DNA of 64,000 nt from Rhodobacteraceae bacterium EhC02 (GTDB lineage: Bacteria > Pseudomonadota > Alphaproteobacteria > Rhodobacterales > Rhodobacteraceae): NCBI GenBank assembly GCA_001650895.1, contig LXYH01000024.1, positions 1-64,000 on the forward strand, in the 5' to 3' direction. The notes below the pieces were generated by a model, which was given only the letters and a program-made list of their open reading frames with translations, was not told where the DNA came from and searched no databases. The translations under genes were made by a program, and so were the position numbers. Shown one piece after another: positions 35,200-44,140 of the stretch (positions within the stretch are counted from its first letter, which is position 1; the number at the start of each line of letters is the position of its first letter).

Positions 35200-35227
35200 A
35201 ACCCCGCATCAGTCGATGCGGGGTTTT
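35200..35227. terminator. bidirectional Rho-independent terminator between the GntR gene and atpF
   Basis: AACCCCGCATC (35200-35210) pairs perfectly with GATGCGGGGTT (35215-35225) across a 4-base loop. TTTT follows on the plus strand and a T-rich run (TTGTTTC) on the minus strand. It therefore suits both the GntR gene and the end of the minus-strand ATP synthase operon. Confidence 0.9.
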
Positions 35228-35250
35228 CCGTGTGGTGATGCTGACGCGGC

Positions 35251-35811
35251 TTAGTGCAGCTTGGCGTCGACGACCTCGATGCCTTCGTCGATCAGCTTGT
35301 TGCCGTCGGCGGCGGTCATCTGCTTGGCGATCACATCGCGGGCGGCACCGATCGCGATGACGACGGCCCGGTCGCGGACTTCCTTGATCGCGGCGGCTTC
35401 GGCCGATGCGATTTGGTCTTCTGCGGCGGCGATGCGGCGGGTGATCGACTTCTGCAGATCGGCCTTGGCCTGCTCTGCTGCGGTCGCGGCTTCGTCCTTG
35501 GCCTGCGCGATGATGCGGTCGGCCTGCTCCTGCACTTCTTTCTGCTTGCGCTCGTAGGAGGCCAGCAGCGTCTGTGCTTCTTCGCGCAGGGCGCGGGCTT
35601 CTTCCAGTTCGCCACGGATCGTGTCGGCGCGCTTGTCCAGAAGACCGCCGATCAAGCCGGGGACCTTGAAGTAGAACAGGACACCGATGAACAGCACGAA
35701 GGCCAGGAGCACCACGAAGTCGGTGTTCTTCAGTGAGAAGAAGGGACCGCCTGCCGCGAATGCGGGACTTGCTGCCAGAAGAAGGGCGGGGACGAGGATC
35801 AGCTGTCTCAT
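35251..35811 (-). CDS. atpF: ATP synthase F0 subunit b
   Basis: 186 residues forming the peripheral stalk. A signal-like N-terminus (RQLILVPALLLAASPAFA) precedes the membrane anchor (DFVVLLAFVLFIGVLFYF) and a long charged amphipathic helix (RGELEEARALREEAQTLLASYERK). The cleavable-looking leader is common for alphaproteobacterial b subunits. It is the last gene of the F0 operon, five bases after the b' gene. Confidence 0.93.
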   Translation of the reverse strand: MRQLILVPALLLAASPAFAAGGPFFSLKNTDFVVLLAFVLFIGVLFYFKVPGLIGGLLDKRADTIRGELEEARALREEAQTLLASYERKQKEVQEQADRIIAQAKDEAATAAEQAKADLQKSITRRIAAAEDQIASAEAAAIKEVRDRAVVIAIGAARDVIAKQMTAADGNKLIDEGIEVVDAKLH

Positions 35812-35816
35812 CTTGA

Positions 35817-36338
35817 TTAGCCTTTCATCCGGGCGTTGACGGCCGCGGTCACGCTGCGCGCATCTGCGGTGCCGCCCATTGCGGCGACGATTTCCTTGGC
35901 CGTGTCCTTGGCAACGTCGGTGACGTTTTCCAGGGCGCTGGCGCGGATCGCGGCGATGGCTTTTTCACCCTCGGCCGCTTTTGCGGCGATCTCGGCATCG
36001 GCCTTGGCGATGGCCTTGTCCAGATCCGCCTGAATCTCTGCCTTGGTTTCGGCAATGATGCGGTTCGCCTCGACGCGGGCATCGGCCAGCGCCTTGTTGT
36101 AGGCGGCTTCCGCCTCGACTGCCTTGGCCTTGAGGTTCTCGGCCGCGGCGATGTCGTTCGTGATGGTGCCCTGACGCTCGGCCAGAACCGCGCCGATACG
36201 CGGCAGCGCGATGCGCGACAGGATGAAATAGATCACGACAAGCGTGAGCAGCAGCCAGAAGATCTGGTTGCCATAGGTCGAGAAGTCCAGCTGAGGCATG
36301 CCCGGTGCGGACTCTGCGCCATGCGGTTCGGTTGCCAT
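35817..36338 (-). CDS. atpX: ATP synthase F0 subunit b'
   Basis: 173 residues. A short Met/Pro-rich start leads to one membrane helix ([21 protein letters not shown]) and a long Ala/Glu/Lys helix that pairs with subunit b. A separate b' subunit is typical of photosynthetic bacteria and their alphaproteobacterial relatives. It sits between the c and b genes in the usual order. Confidence 0.93.
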   Translation of the reverse strand: MATEPHGAESAPGMPQLDFSTYGNQIFWLLLTLVVIYFILSRIALPRIGAVLAERQGTITNDIAAAENLKAKAVEAEAAYNKALADARVEANRIIAETKAEIQADLDKAIAKADAEIAAKAAEGEKAIAAIRASALENVTDVAKDTAKEIVAAMGGTADARSVTAAVNARMKG

Positions 36339-36422
36339 GTCGTTCTCCCTAGGGAAACTTGCCTGTTACAACGGATGGGCCACAGGGGCCCATCCGCGCG
36401 TAAGGATATGTTCCGTCAGGGC

Positions 36423-36659
36423 TCAGACGGCGAACATCAGCAGCAGAGCGACGAGGAACGAGAAGATCCCCAGTGCTTCTGCGAATGCGATGCCGATGAA
36501 CAGGGTCGCGGTCTGACCTGCTGCGGCCGACGGGTTGCGCAGGGCGCCCGCCAGGTAGTTGCCGGCCACATTGCCCACACCGACTGCCGCGCCGCCCATG
36601 CCCATGCATGCCAGACCCGCGCCGATGTATGCGCCCATTTGTACGATATCGCCTTCCAT
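36423..36659 (-). CDS. atpE: ATP synthase F0 subunit c
   Basis: 78 residues in two membrane helices joined by the polar loop ALRNPSA. The first helix has the Gly-rich [11 protein letters not shown], and the proton-carrying Glu61 lies in [14 protein letters not shown]. This is the rotor ring subunit. The position of the carboxylate and lack of extra Gln/Glu ligands suggest H+ rather than Na+ coupling, as an inference. Confidence 0.97.
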   Translation of the reverse strand: MEGDIVQMGAYIGAGLACMGMGGAAVGVGNVAGNYLAGALRNPSAAAGQTATLFIGIAFAEALGIFSFLVALLLMFAV

Positions 36660-36736
36660 GATTTTCTCCTTACGATGGAATGGTGGTGATCAGGGTAAGG
36701 GGCGGACAGCACCGCCCCGGTGTTTGGTATCCCGCG

Positions 36737-37489
36737 TCAGTGGTGCGGATGCAGCGCATCCTTGAGGTAGACGCAGGTCAGAATGGTGAACACATAGGCC
36801 TGGATGAACGACACCAGAACCTCGAGCCCGTACATGGCGGTGATGGCCACGACCGACAGCGGCGCGATGGCGGTGATCGCGGCGAAGCCTGCGAAAACCT
36901 TGATCACGGCGTGGCCGGCCATCATGTTGCCCGCAAGACGGATGGAGTGGCTGACCGGGCGCACGAAGTAGCTGATGATCTCGATCAGCGCCAGGATCGG
37001 GCGCAGCGCCAGCGGCGCGCTGGACACCCAGAAAAGGCCCAGGAAAGACGCGCCGTTCTTGACGAAGCCCAGAACCGTGACCGCGATGAACACGGCAAAG
37101 GCCATGACCGCGGTGACCGCGATGTGGCTGGTCGGCGTGAAGGCCATGGGCAGCAGGCCCAGGAAGTTCGAGAAGACGATGAACATGAACAGCGTCATGA
37201 TGTAGGGGAAATACTTGACCCCGTCCTTGCCGGTCACGTCCTCGACCATCTTGTAGATGAAGCCGTAGGCCAGTTCGCCGATGGACTGGCTGCGCGAGGG
37301 GATGATGGCGCGGCGCGAGGTGCCCAGCACCAGCATCGCTGTGATGCCGACGATCGCCAGAACCATCCAGAGCGTCGCGTTGGTGGGGGTGTACCAATGT
37401 ACCGCGTCGCCACCGAACAGCGGCTTCACGATGAACTGGTCCATCGGGTGGAACACCAGACCGCCTTCTGCATTTGCGTCCGTCGCCAT
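36737..37489 (-). CDS. atpB: ATP synthase F0 subunit a
   Basis: 250 residues, five or six membrane helices. The essential stator Arg is in [18 protein letters not shown], and the final helix has [22 protein letters not shown]. This subunit provides the proton half-channels next to the c ring. It follows the AtpI-like gene by 17 bases and precedes atpE by 77. Confidence 0.97.
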   Translation of the reverse strand: MATDANAEGGLVFHPMDQFIVKPLFGGDAVHWYTPTNATLWMVLAIVGITAMLVLGTSRRAIIPSRSQSIGELAYGFIYKMVEDVTGKDGVKYFPYIMTLFMFIVFSNFLGLLPMAFTPTSHIAVTAVMAFAVFIAVTVLGFVKNGASFLGLFWVSSAPLALRPILALIEIISYFVRPVSHSIRLAGNMMAGHAVIKVFAGFAAITAIAPLSVVAITAMYGLEVLVSFIQAYVFTILTCVYLKDALHPHH

Positions 37490-37506
37490 GACTTGTCCTC
37501 TTGCCG

Positions 37507-37842
37507 TCAGCCCCGCGGGGCACCTGTCTTGTCGGCCTCTTGGGCCAGCTTGTCCTTCTGGATCTCTTGCGCGGAGCGGAGCATCGTCTTCACCCCCGCC
37601 GCAAGGCCCAGCAATGTAAAGAGCACCAGGAAGATCGGGAGCGTCCCGAACAGGCTGTCCAGCCCGTATCCGATGCCGAAACCGATCCCCAGACCGGCCA
37701 CGAGTTCGATCACCATCCGCCAGGCAAGGTTGGCCTGAGAGTAGTGTTCATCCGCGCGGGGCCTGGGCGCCTGAGCCGCTTTTGCCGCCGCGATCCTTGC
37801 CTCAAGCTCGGCCAGTTGCCGCTGCTGATCGGGATCGGTCAT
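37507..37842 (-). CDS. atpI: AtpZ/AtpI-family protein
   Basis: 111 residues. A soluble N-terminus ([19 protein letters not shown]) is followed by two membrane helices ([20 protein letters not shown] and [15 protein letters not shown]). Such proteins precede the F0 genes and help assemble the c ring. It is the first gene of the operon, with a promoter 32 bases upstream. Confidence 0.9.
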   Translation of the reverse strand: MTDPDQQRQLAELEARIAAAKAAQAPRPRADEHYSQANLAWRMVIELVAGLGIGFGIGYGLDSLFGTLPIFLVLFTLLGLAAGVKTMLRSAQEIQKDKLAQEADKTGAPRG

Positions 37843-37873
37843 GCGAAAAGCACCCCCTTGGATGTTTGGCGCA

Positions 37874-37902
37874 TTGCTATGCGCAGGGCGGCCCTGAGTC
37901 AA
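37874..37902 (-). promoter_or_regulatory. probable sigma70 promoter of the F0 operon
   Basis: On the minus strand TTGACT (37902-37897) and TAGCAA (37879-37874) are spaced by 17 bases. The -10 box ends 32 bases before the atpI start codon. Confidence 0.5.
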
Positions 37903-37948
37903 GCGCCCCCGCCACAGCGCGGCACCCGGCGCAAGCCGTTGTTTTATT

Positions 37949-37968
37949 GGATATTTATAGCAAGAAGA
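37949..37968 (+). repeat. dispersed intergenic motif GGATATTT-N3-GCAAGAAGA, copy 5
   Basis: An exact match with N3 = ATA, between divergent genes (atpI and the ArsR gene). This copy does not follow a gene end, unlike most others. Confidence 0.8.
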
Positions 37969-38073
37969 AACAGGCGCGGGACTCTGTCGCAGCCGCCGTG
38001 GCGGTTGCAGGTGCGGGATCGGCATATTCAACCATCCGGTTGACGATCGGCCGGGCGCGGGCTTAATGGCGCA

Positions 38074-38427
38074 ATGACCGATGCGCTTGATACCGTCTTT
38101 GCGGCCCTTGCCGATCCGACCCGCCGCGCCATCCTGACGATGCTGCTGGAGGATGACATGGCCGTGACCGATGTGGCCGAGCCTTTCGAGATGAGCCTTG
38201 CGGGGATTTCCAAGCACCTGGCCATCCTGGCGGGCGCCGGGCTGATCACGCAGGAAAAGCGCGGCCGCGTCAAATGGTGCAAGCTGGAGCCGGATGCGCT
38301 GCGCGCCGCCAGCGTCTGGATGCAGGGTTTCGGGCAGTTCGAGCCGGTGAACCTGGATGCGTTCGAGCGGTTCCTGGAAGCCGAGTTGCAGCAGGATGCG
38401 AGCGAAGCCCCTTTTCAGGGCGACTGA
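38074..38427 (+). CDS. ArsR-family transcriptional regulator
   Basis: 117 residues. A winged helix covers almost all of it: FAALADPTRRAILTMLL, EMSLAGISKHLAILAGAGLI and a wing with QEKRGRVKWCKLEPDAL. The metal-binding ELCVCDL motif of true arsenic sensors is absent, so it belongs to the metal-independent ArsR group often linked to SRPBCC (AHSA1) proteins. None is adjacent here. Its last 13 bases overlap the convergent EamA gene. Confidence 0.87.
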   Translation: MTDALDTVFAALADPTRRAILTMLLEDDMAVTDVAEPFEMSLAGISKHLAILAGAGLITQEKRGRVKWCKLEPDALRAASVWMQGFGQFEPVNLDAFERFLEAELQQDASEAPFQGD

Positions 38428-39323
38428 GGGATCGGGGCCCTCGCCTCGTCATCGCGCAGCAAAAGCAGAAGCGCCAGCACGGTCAGCGCGACACCGCCCA
38501 GCACCCAGGGCGTGGGCAGCCCGTTGCCCAAGGCGAATTCCAGCGCGATCACCCAGCTGGGCGTGAGATAGGTATAGGCCATCACCTTGGCCGATGGCAG
38601 GTGCAGCGTGGCGTATTGCAGCAGCACGAAGGTGCCGGCGCTGGCGAAGACCGAGACATAGGCCAGCGTGATCCAGACGATGCCGGGCAGAGCGGCCCAA
38701 TCGGTGGCGCGGATCGCGGGCCAGGCCCAGGCGGTGACCAGAAGGCCGCCGCCAAGCAGCATGCCGAATGTGAAGACCACCGGCGGCTCGCCCCGGTTCA
38801 GCCGGCGCACCATGGGCGTGTAGACGGCATGGGCGATGCAGCCGAAGAAGAAGATCGCCTCGCCCTTGCCGATCTCGAACCGGGCGAGTGCCGCCAGATC
38901 GGCCCGAAAGATCACCCAGACCGCACCGGCGGCGCCGATGGCCAGCGCCAGCGCCATACGCGGCGTGGTCACCTGGCGCAGCAGGAACCAGCCCGCGATG
39001 CCCGAGATCACGGGCGTGAGGGTAAAGACCGCCGAGGCCGACACGGCCTGCGCGGTCTTGAGCCCTTCGAACATCAGCACGAAATAGATGCCGAAGGTGC
39101 CGCCGAGCAGAAGATAGCGCCAGGGCGCCTGCAGGGCGCGGCGCGGAAAGCCCGTGGTCAGCGCCGCCGCCGTGCCGACGATGGCGGCGGCCAGCCAGAA
39201 GCGCAGCGCCGTCAGGGCGGCGGGGTCGATATGGGGGGCGGCGAGCACACCCAGCGAAAAGCTGCCCGCGACCAGGGCCGAGAAGGTCAGCATCGCGAGG
39301 TGGCCGCGCGCCTGCCCTGTCAT
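38415..39323 (-). CDS. EamA/DMT-family transporter
   Basis: 302 residues with ten hydrophobic helices in two EamA repeats (FSALVAGSFSLGVLAAPHIDP, LRFWLAAAIVG in the first; WITLAYVSVFASAGTFVLLQY in the second). Likely an exporter of amino acids, purines or other small metabolites. I chose the start at 39323 since MTGQARGHLAML is the natural N-terminus. Its start overlaps the LysR stop by four bases, so regulator and transporter are co-translated. Confidence 0.88.
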   Translation of the reverse strand: MTGQARGHLAMLTFSALVAGSFSLGVLAAPHIDPAALTALRFWLAAAIVGTAAALTTGFPRRALQAPWRYLLLGGTFGIYFVLMFEGLKTAQAVSASAVFTLTPVISGIAGWFLLRQVTTPRMALALAIGAAGAVWVIFRADLAALARFEIGKGEAIFFFGCIAHAVYTPMVRRLNRGEPPVVFTFGMLLGGGLLVTAWAWPAIRATDWAALPGIVWITLAYVSVFASAGTFVLLQYATLHLPSAKVMAYTYLTPSWVIALEFALGNGLPTPWVLGGVALTVLALLLLLRDDEARAPIPQSP

Positions 39324-40231
39324 GGCGCGTCGGGTCCGGTGGCCGCGCCGGCGTCGGCGGACTGGCCGCGCGCATGGGCCTTGAGGAAGGACAGGAAGCT
39401 TTGCACCTTGGTCGTGCGATGCAGATCGACATGGGTGACCAGCCACAGCGATGCCTCCCATTCGGGGCGGGGGGGCGCGATCTCCAGCAGGTCGGGGTGG
39501 GCGTCGGCCTCCCATTGGCTGAGAAAGCCGATCCCCATGCCCCGCACCACGGCCATTTCCAGCGCGCTCATGTCGGTGCTGCGGAAGATCACATTATCTT
39601 GGGGGATCGTGTTCCAGAGCCATTGGTTGAAGGGCGCGCGGTTCGTACGATCATCGTTGGCGACAAAGAAGTGGCGGGTCAGATCCTCGGGGGTATCGGG
39701 CAGGCCGTGCCGGTCGGCATAGGCGGGCGCCGCGTAAAGGGCGGGCGAGAGGTTGATGAAGGGCTGCACCACGTTGTCGGGCTGGTCGGGCACGGCGCCG
39801 GCGCGGATGGCGACATGCGCCTCGCCGTATTCGAGGCGGAACAGGCGTTCGCCGGTGAGATAGCGCAGAACGATCCCGGGATGGGCCGCGCGAAAGGCGG
39901 CCAGCACCGGCAGGATCAGACCGTCGAGGCCGGCCAGAGAGGTGATGACCAGCTCGCCCGTCACGTCCTGACCGCGCCCCTTGATGCGCCCGGCGAGCTG
40001 CGCGAACTGATCGTCGGTGGCCGCCGCGACACGCAGCAGATCCTCGCCCGCCTCGGTCGCGGTATAGCCGCGCGGGTGGCGCTGGAACAGTTTCACCCCG
40101 AGGCGCTGTTCGAGCGCGTCGATATGGCGGATCACGGTGGCATGGTGCACGCCCAGCACTTCGGCCGCGCCGCTGACCGTGCCCAGCCGGGCCACGTGAT
40201 AGGCTGTGCGGATCTCGTCCCAGTTATCCAT
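39320..40231 (-). CDS. LysR-family transcriptional regulator
   Basis: 303 residues. The N-terminal helix-turn-helix is TAYHVARLGTVSGAAEVLGV with RHIDALEQRLGVKLFQR; the C-terminal half is a LysR substrate-binding domain (LVITSLAGLDGLILPVLAAF). It lies upstream of and overlaps the transporter gene, which is its obvious candidate target. The inducer is unknown. Confidence 0.9.
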   Translation of the reverse strand: MDNWDEIRTAYHVARLGTVSGAAEVLGVHHATVIRHIDALEQRLGVKLFQRHPRGYTATEAGEDLLRVAAATDDQFAQLAGRIKGRGQDVTGELVITSLAGLDGLILPVLAAFRAAHPGIVLRYLTGERLFRLEYGEAHVAIRAGAVPDQPDNVVQPFINLSPALYAAPAYADRHGLPDTPEDLTRHFFVANDDRTNRAPFNQWLWNTIPQDNVIFRSTDMSALEMAVVRGMGIGFLSQWEADAHPDLLEIAPPRPEWEASLWLVTHVDLHRTTKVQSFLSFLKAHARGQSADAGAATGPDAP

Positions 40232-40624
40232 TGGCGGGGTCTCCTCGGGCTTGGGTCGGAGTCGGGGCTGATCTGTGCGTCAGCGAACATATCGCGATAG
40301 AAACGCGGGCAAGGCGCGAAGACAAGGGCGAAAGACACAAGGGGGGCAGCGGGGATGCCGAAGGGTTCGGAGGCCTTGCTGCTTGACTCTGCCGACCGGC
40401 GCGCCTAAAGCCTACGCCATCCCGGAGGTCTGTCAGAACTTCCGGTCCCATGGGCTTGGCCCGGGATCGCCCCCCGTCAGCGCGTTGCGCCCACGGGGGC
40501 CATTTCGGTTTTGACGCTCTGGTCATGGGGAAACGCGGGGCCCGGAACGGGGTGCCGTCTGGCAAATGGGCCGGCACTTTCCTATCTGGGGTGTCATATC
40601 GCAACGGGCAAAGGAGCCGTCGAG
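40232..40624 (+). other. 393-base region upstream of ffh with two hairpins; no gene recognised
   Basis: Between the divergent LysR and ffh genes. CCGGAGGT (40422-40429) pairs with ACTTCCGG (40438-40445, one G-U pair) across 8 bases. CCCCCGT (40471-40477) pairs with ACGGGGG (40493-40499), followed by a T-rich stretch to about 40514. These may be a leader structure or a small RNA. The conserved GGAAGGAAGCAG loop of SRP RNA is absent, so this is not ffs. An open frame continuous with ffh extends back to 40511 but has no family support. Confidence 0.5.
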
Positions 40625-42139
40625 ATGTTTGAAAATCTGTCCGAACGCCTCTCTGGTGTCTTTGACCGGCTGACCCGGCAGGGTGCGCTGTCCGAAGAGG
40701 ATGTGAAAACCGCCCTGCGCGAGGTGCGCGTGGCCCTGCTGGAAGCGGATGTGTCGCTGCCCGTGGCGCGCGATTTCGTGGCGGCGGTGCAGGCCAAGGC
40801 CACCGGCCAGGCGGTGACGAAATCGGTCACACCCGGCCAGCAGGTCGTCAAGATCGTGCATGATGCGCTGGTCGATACGCTGACGGGTGCCGAAGATCCC
40901 GGCGCCTTGAAGATCGACAACCCACCTGCCCCGATCCTGATGGTCGGTCTGCAGGGTTCGGGCAAGACCACCACCACGGGCAAGCTGGCCAAGCGGCTGA
41001 AGGAGCGGGACGGCAAGCGGGTGCTGATGGCCTCGCTGGACATCTACCGCCCGGCCGCGATGCAGCAGCTCCAGATCCTGGGCCAGCAGATCGGCGTGGA
41101 TACCCTGCCGATCGTGGCGGGCGAAAGCGCCGTGCAGATTGCCAAGCGCGCCAAGACGCAGGCCAGCCTTGGCGGCTATGACGTCTACCTTCTGGATACC
41201 GCGGGCCGCTTGCAGATCGACCAGACCCTGATGCAGGAGGTCGAGGATGTGCGCGACGCGGTCAAGCCGCGCGAGACGCTGCTGGTGGTCGATGGCCTGA
41301 CCGGTCAGGTGGCCGTGGAAGTGGCCGAGGAATTCGACGCCAAGGTCGGCATTTCCGGCGTGATCCTGACCCGGATGGACGGTGACGGGCGCGGCGGTGC
41401 GGCGCTGTCGATGCGGGCGGTGACCGGCAAGCCGATCCGCTTCGTCGGTCTGGGCGAGAAGATGGACGCGCTCGAGACATTCGAGCCGCAGCGGATCGCG
41501 GGCCGCATCCTTGGCATGGGCGATATCGTGGCCCTGGTCGAGAAGGCGCAGGAAACCATCGAGGCCGAACAGGCCGAGCGGATGATGAAGCGCTTCCAGA
41601 AGGGTCAGTTCAACATGAACGACCTGCGCACGCAGCTGGAACAGATGCTGAAGATGGGGGGCATGGAATCCATCATGGGTATGATGCCCGGCATGGGCAA
41701 GATGGCCGCACAGGTGAAGGACGCGGGCTTTGACGACCGCATCCTGAAGCAGCAGATCGCATTGATCCAGTCCATGACCAAGAAGGAACGCGCCAACCCC
41801 GCCCTGCTGCAGGCCAGCCGGAAAAAGCGGATCGCGGCGGGCGCCGGTATGGATGTGTCGGACCTGAACCGGCTTCTGAAGATGCACCGCCAGATGGCGG
41901 ACATGATGAAGAAGATGGGCAAGATGGGCAAAGGCGGCATGCTCAAGCAGGCCATGAAGGGCATGATGGGCAAGGGCGGCATGCCCGAGGGGATGGATCC
42001 CGCGCAGATGGACCCCAAGGCGCTGGAAGCGGCTGCCAAGGCGATGGGCAACAAGCTGCCCGGCGGGCTGGGCGGCATGGGCGGTCTGGGCGGCATGAAG
42101 CTGCCGGGTGGTCTGAGCGGATTCGGTAAGAAGAAGTAA
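40625..42139 (+). CDS. ffh: signal recognition particle protein Ffh
   Basis: The SRP54 homologue that targets nascent membrane proteins together with 4.5S RNA and FtsY; 504 residues. The N domain starts MFENLSERLSGVFDRL. The G domain has GLQGSGKTTTTGKLAKRL, DIYRPAAMQQL, LLDTAGR and ILTRMDGDGRGGAALS. The Met-rich M domain (KGQFNMNDLRTQLEQMLKMGG onward) binds signal peptides and RNA. The tail is a Gly/Met-rich stretch ending in FGKKK. The start at 40625 is the conserved one. Confidence 0.97.
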   Translation: MFENLSERLSGVFDRLTRQGALSEEDVKTALREVRVALLEADVSLPVARDFVAAVQAKATGQAVTKSVTPGQQVVKIVHDALVDTLTGAEDPGALKIDNPPAPILMVGLQGSGKTTTTGKLAKRLKERDGKRVLMASLDIYRPAAMQQLQILGQQIGVDTLPIVAGESAVQIAKRAKTQASLGGYDVYLLDTAGRLQIDQTLMQEVEDVRDAVKPRETLLVVDGLTGQVAVEVAEEFDAKVGISGVILTRMDGDGRGGAALSMRAVTGKPIRFVGLGEKMDALETFEPQRIAGRILGMGDIVALVEKAQETIEAEQAERMMKRFQKGQFNMNDLRTQLEQMLKMGGMESIMGMMPGMGKMAAQVKDAGFDDRILKQQIALIQSMTKKERANPALLQASRKKRIAAGAGMDVSDLNRLLKMHRQMADMMKKMGKMGKGGMLKQAMKGMMGKGGMPEGMDPAQMDPKALEAAAKAMGNKLPGGLGGMGGLGGMKLPGGLSGFGKKK

Positions 42140-42142
42140 GTG

Positions 42143-42733
42143 ATGCAAGCCCCTGCATATCCCCATTCCAAGGGTCCGCTGACCCAGGCGCCGCGCCTCG
42201 AGACGCGCAACCTTGTGCTGCGCGGACCCGAGCATGGCGATATCGAGCCGATGATCACCTTTCTGACGGATCGCGACCGGTCCTGGGGTTTCGGATCCTA
42301 TGACAACCGGCATGACGCGTGGCGGTGGTTCGGACTGAACGTGGGGCACTGGCATATCCACGGTTACGGCTATTTCACCATCGAGGATCGCGACACCGGC
42401 GAAGTGGCCGGCATCACCGGCATCTGGAACCCGGACGGCTGGCCGGAGCCCGAGCTGGGCTGGGCCCTGTTCGACGGTTTCGAAGGGCGCGGCATCGCCC
42501 TTGAGGCGGCAACCCGCGCCCGCGAATGGGCCTATGCCGACCTTGGGTTCATGACGCTGACCTCGAATATCGTGCCGGGCAATGACCGCTCGATCGCGCT
42601 GGCCGAACGGCTGGGCGCCTGGGCCGAGCGGACCTATCAGAATGTCTACATGGGGCAGGAGGTGCTGTATCGGCATCCCGGCCCGGAATCGCTGGACAGT
42701 GACAGCGACGGATCGGTGGAGGCCTACGCATGA
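42143..42733 (+). CDS. RimJ/RimL-type GNAT acetyltransferase
   Basis: 196 residues. The pattern LETRNLVLRGPEHGDIEPMITFLTD followed by ELGWALFDGFEGRGIALEAATRAREWAYADLG is that of RimJ/RimL/Ard-type acetyltransferases. It starts just after the ffh stop and overlaps the chorismate mutase start by four bases. The target (ribosomal protein N-terminus or small amine) is not known; the ribosomal context is suggestive only. Confidence 0.87.
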   Translation: MQAPAYPHSKGPLTQAPRLETRNLVLRGPEHGDIEPMITFLTDRDRSWGFGSYDNRHDAWRWFGLNVGHWHIHGYGYFTIEDRDTGEVAGITGIWNPDGWPEPELGWALFDGFEGRGIALEAATRAREWAYADLGFMTLTSNIVPGNDRSIALAERLGAWAERTYQNVYMGQEVLYRHPGPESLDSDSDGSVEAYA

Positions 42734-43044
42734 CGCGATCAGCAAAGACCACGGACGCCGTTGCCCGCGCCGCCGAGATCCTGCGCGAGCATCGCGCCTC
42801 GATCGACCGGCTGGACGCGATCCTTGTCTATACGCTGGGCGAGCGGTTCAAGCATACCCAGGCCGTGGGGCGCCTGAAGGCGCAGCACGACCTTCCCCCA
42901 TCCGATCCCGATCGCGAGGCGCGCCAGATTGCCCGGCTGGAACAGCTGGCCATGGACGCCGATCTGGACCCGGAATTCGCAAAGGCCTTCCTGCAGTTCA
43001 TCATTCAGGAAGTCATCCAGCACCACAAGAAACACCAACAATAA
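42730..43044 (+). CDS. chorismate mutase (AroQ class)
   Basis: 104 residues, a stand-alone all-helical chorismate mutase that turns chorismate into prephenate for Phe and Tyr synthesis. The family layout is visible: LREHRASIDRLDAILVYTLGERFKHTQAVGRLK, then SDPDREARQIARLEQLA and FIIQEVIQHH. The Arg, Lys and Glu/Gln positions expected in the active site are present. Its start overlaps the GNAT gene (ATGA) and rpsP follows 57 bases later. Confidence 0.92.
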   Translation: MTRSAKTTDAVARAAEILREHRASIDRLDAILVYTLGERFKHTQAVGRLKAQHDLPPSDPDREARQIARLEQLAMDADLDPEFAKAFLQFIIQEVIQHHKKHQQ

Positions 43045-43101
43045 CAAAGCAACATGGCGGGGTATCCCGCCAGACCAAGCCATCCAAAGGAGAACACTGA
43101 C

Positions 43102-43470
43102 ATGGCAATGAAAATCCGTCTGGCCCGTGGCGGCAGCAAGAAACGCCCCTTCTACCGCATCGTGGCCGCCGACAGCCGCATGCCGCGCGATGGCCGCTTC
43201 ATCGAGAAGCTGGGCACCTACAACCCACTGCTGCCGAAAGACAGCGAAGACCGCGTGAAGATGGATATCGACCGCGTGAAGCATTGGCTGGCCCAGGGCG
43301 CACAGACCACCGATCGTGTGGCGCGCATGCTGGAAGCCGCAGGCGTGACACCCAAGACCGAGCGCAGCAACCCCAAGAAGGGTGAGCCGGGCAAGAAAGC
43401 CAAGGACCGCGCCGAGCAGAAGGCCGCCAAGGCAGCGGCGCCCGCCGAAGAGGCTGCAGCCGAGGAATAA
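43102..43470 (+). CDS. rpsP: 30S ribosomal protein S16
   Basis: 122 residues. Core [21 protein letters not shown] and [15 protein letters not shown] are diagnostic. The C-terminal 40 residues are a Lys/Ala/Glu-rich extension common in Alphaproteobacteria. An AAAGGAGA site precedes ATG 43102; the frame upstream has no family match. Normally followed by rimM, here bluB intervenes. Confidence 0.97.
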   Translation: MAMKIRLARGGSKKRPFYRIVAADSRMPRDGRFIEKLGTYNPLLPKDSEDRVKMDIDRVKHWLAQGAQTTDRVARMLEAAGVTPKTERSNPKKGEPGKKAKDRAEQKAAKAAAPAEEAAAEE

Positions 43471-43487
43471 GGCCGGGAGGGCCGGGA

Positions 43488-44117
43488 ATGCAGGATTTCG
43501 ACAAGGCATTCCAGGACCAACTGACCGCGCTGATGCGCTGGCGTCGCGACGTGCGGCGCTTTCGCACCGACCCGGTGCCCGAGGCAATGCTGATGCATTG
43601 CCTCGATGCATTTGTGCTGTCCCCCTCGGTGGGCCTGTCGCAACCCTGGCGGCTGATCCGGGTCCAGACCGCGGCGGCGCGCGCGGCGGCGGTTGCGAAT
43701 TTCGAAGCGGCCAATGCGCAGGCGCTGGCAGGCTATGATGGTGACAGGGCGGCCCTTTATGCCGGTCTGAAACTGTCGGGCATGCGCGAGGCGCCGGTGC
43801 ATCTGGCGGTTTACTGCGACGAGGGCACCGAAACCGGCCATGGGCTTGGTGCCGGCACCATGCCCGAGATGCGGCGCTATTCCGTCGTCGCCTCGGTCAT
43901 GCAGTTCTGGCTGCTGGCACGGGCGCACGGGCTTGGCGTGGGCTGGGTGTCGATCCTTGATCCGGCGCGGCTGGCGCGGGATCTGGACACGCCCGAGGCC
44001 TGGCGCCTTGTGGCTTACCTGTGTGTGGGCTGGCCGGAAGCCGAAAGCGAGACACCCGAGCTGGAGCGCCACGGCTGGGAGGTCCGGCGCGACACCCTGG
44101 TGATCGAGACGCGCTGA
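43488..44117 (+). CDS. bluB: 5,6-dimethylbenzimidazole synthase BluB
   Basis: An unusual flavin-destroying enzyme that makes dimethylbenzimidazole, the lower ligand of B12, from FMNH2 and O2. It has 209 residues. Family features: [53 protein letters not shown] and [12 protein letters not shown], with the strictly conserved Asp and Ser of BluB in these stretches. It starts 17 bases after the rpsP stop and ends 23 bases before rimM, within a ribosomal operon, an unexpected place for a cofactor gene. Confidence 0.93.
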   Translation: MQDFDKAFQDQLTALMRWRRDVRRFRTDPVPEAMLMHCLDAFVLSPSVGLSQPWRLIRVQTAAARAAAVANFEAANAQALAGYDGDRAALYAGLKLSGMREAPVHLAVYCDEGTETGHGLGAGTMPEMRRYSVVASVMQFWLLARAHGLGVGWVSILDPARLARDLDTPEAWRLVAYLCVGWPEAESETPELERHGWEVRRDTLVIETR

Positions 44118-44140
44118 AACAAAGACGAACGAGGTTCGAG

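Noticed and set aside
35251-37842. Missing F1 genes as a sign of a broken ATP synthase
   Set aside because: In many Alphaproteobacteria F0 and F1 genes are in separate operons, so the absence is normal.
37843-38073. Additional small gene between atpI and the ArsR gene
   Set aside because: Only short open frames without ribosome sites or family resemblance. The region holds the F0 promoter and a copy of the dispersed motif.
40232-40624. SRP RNA gene (ffs) next to ffh
   Set aside because: I looked for the conserved GGAAGGAAGCAG loop and did not find it on either strand of this gap.
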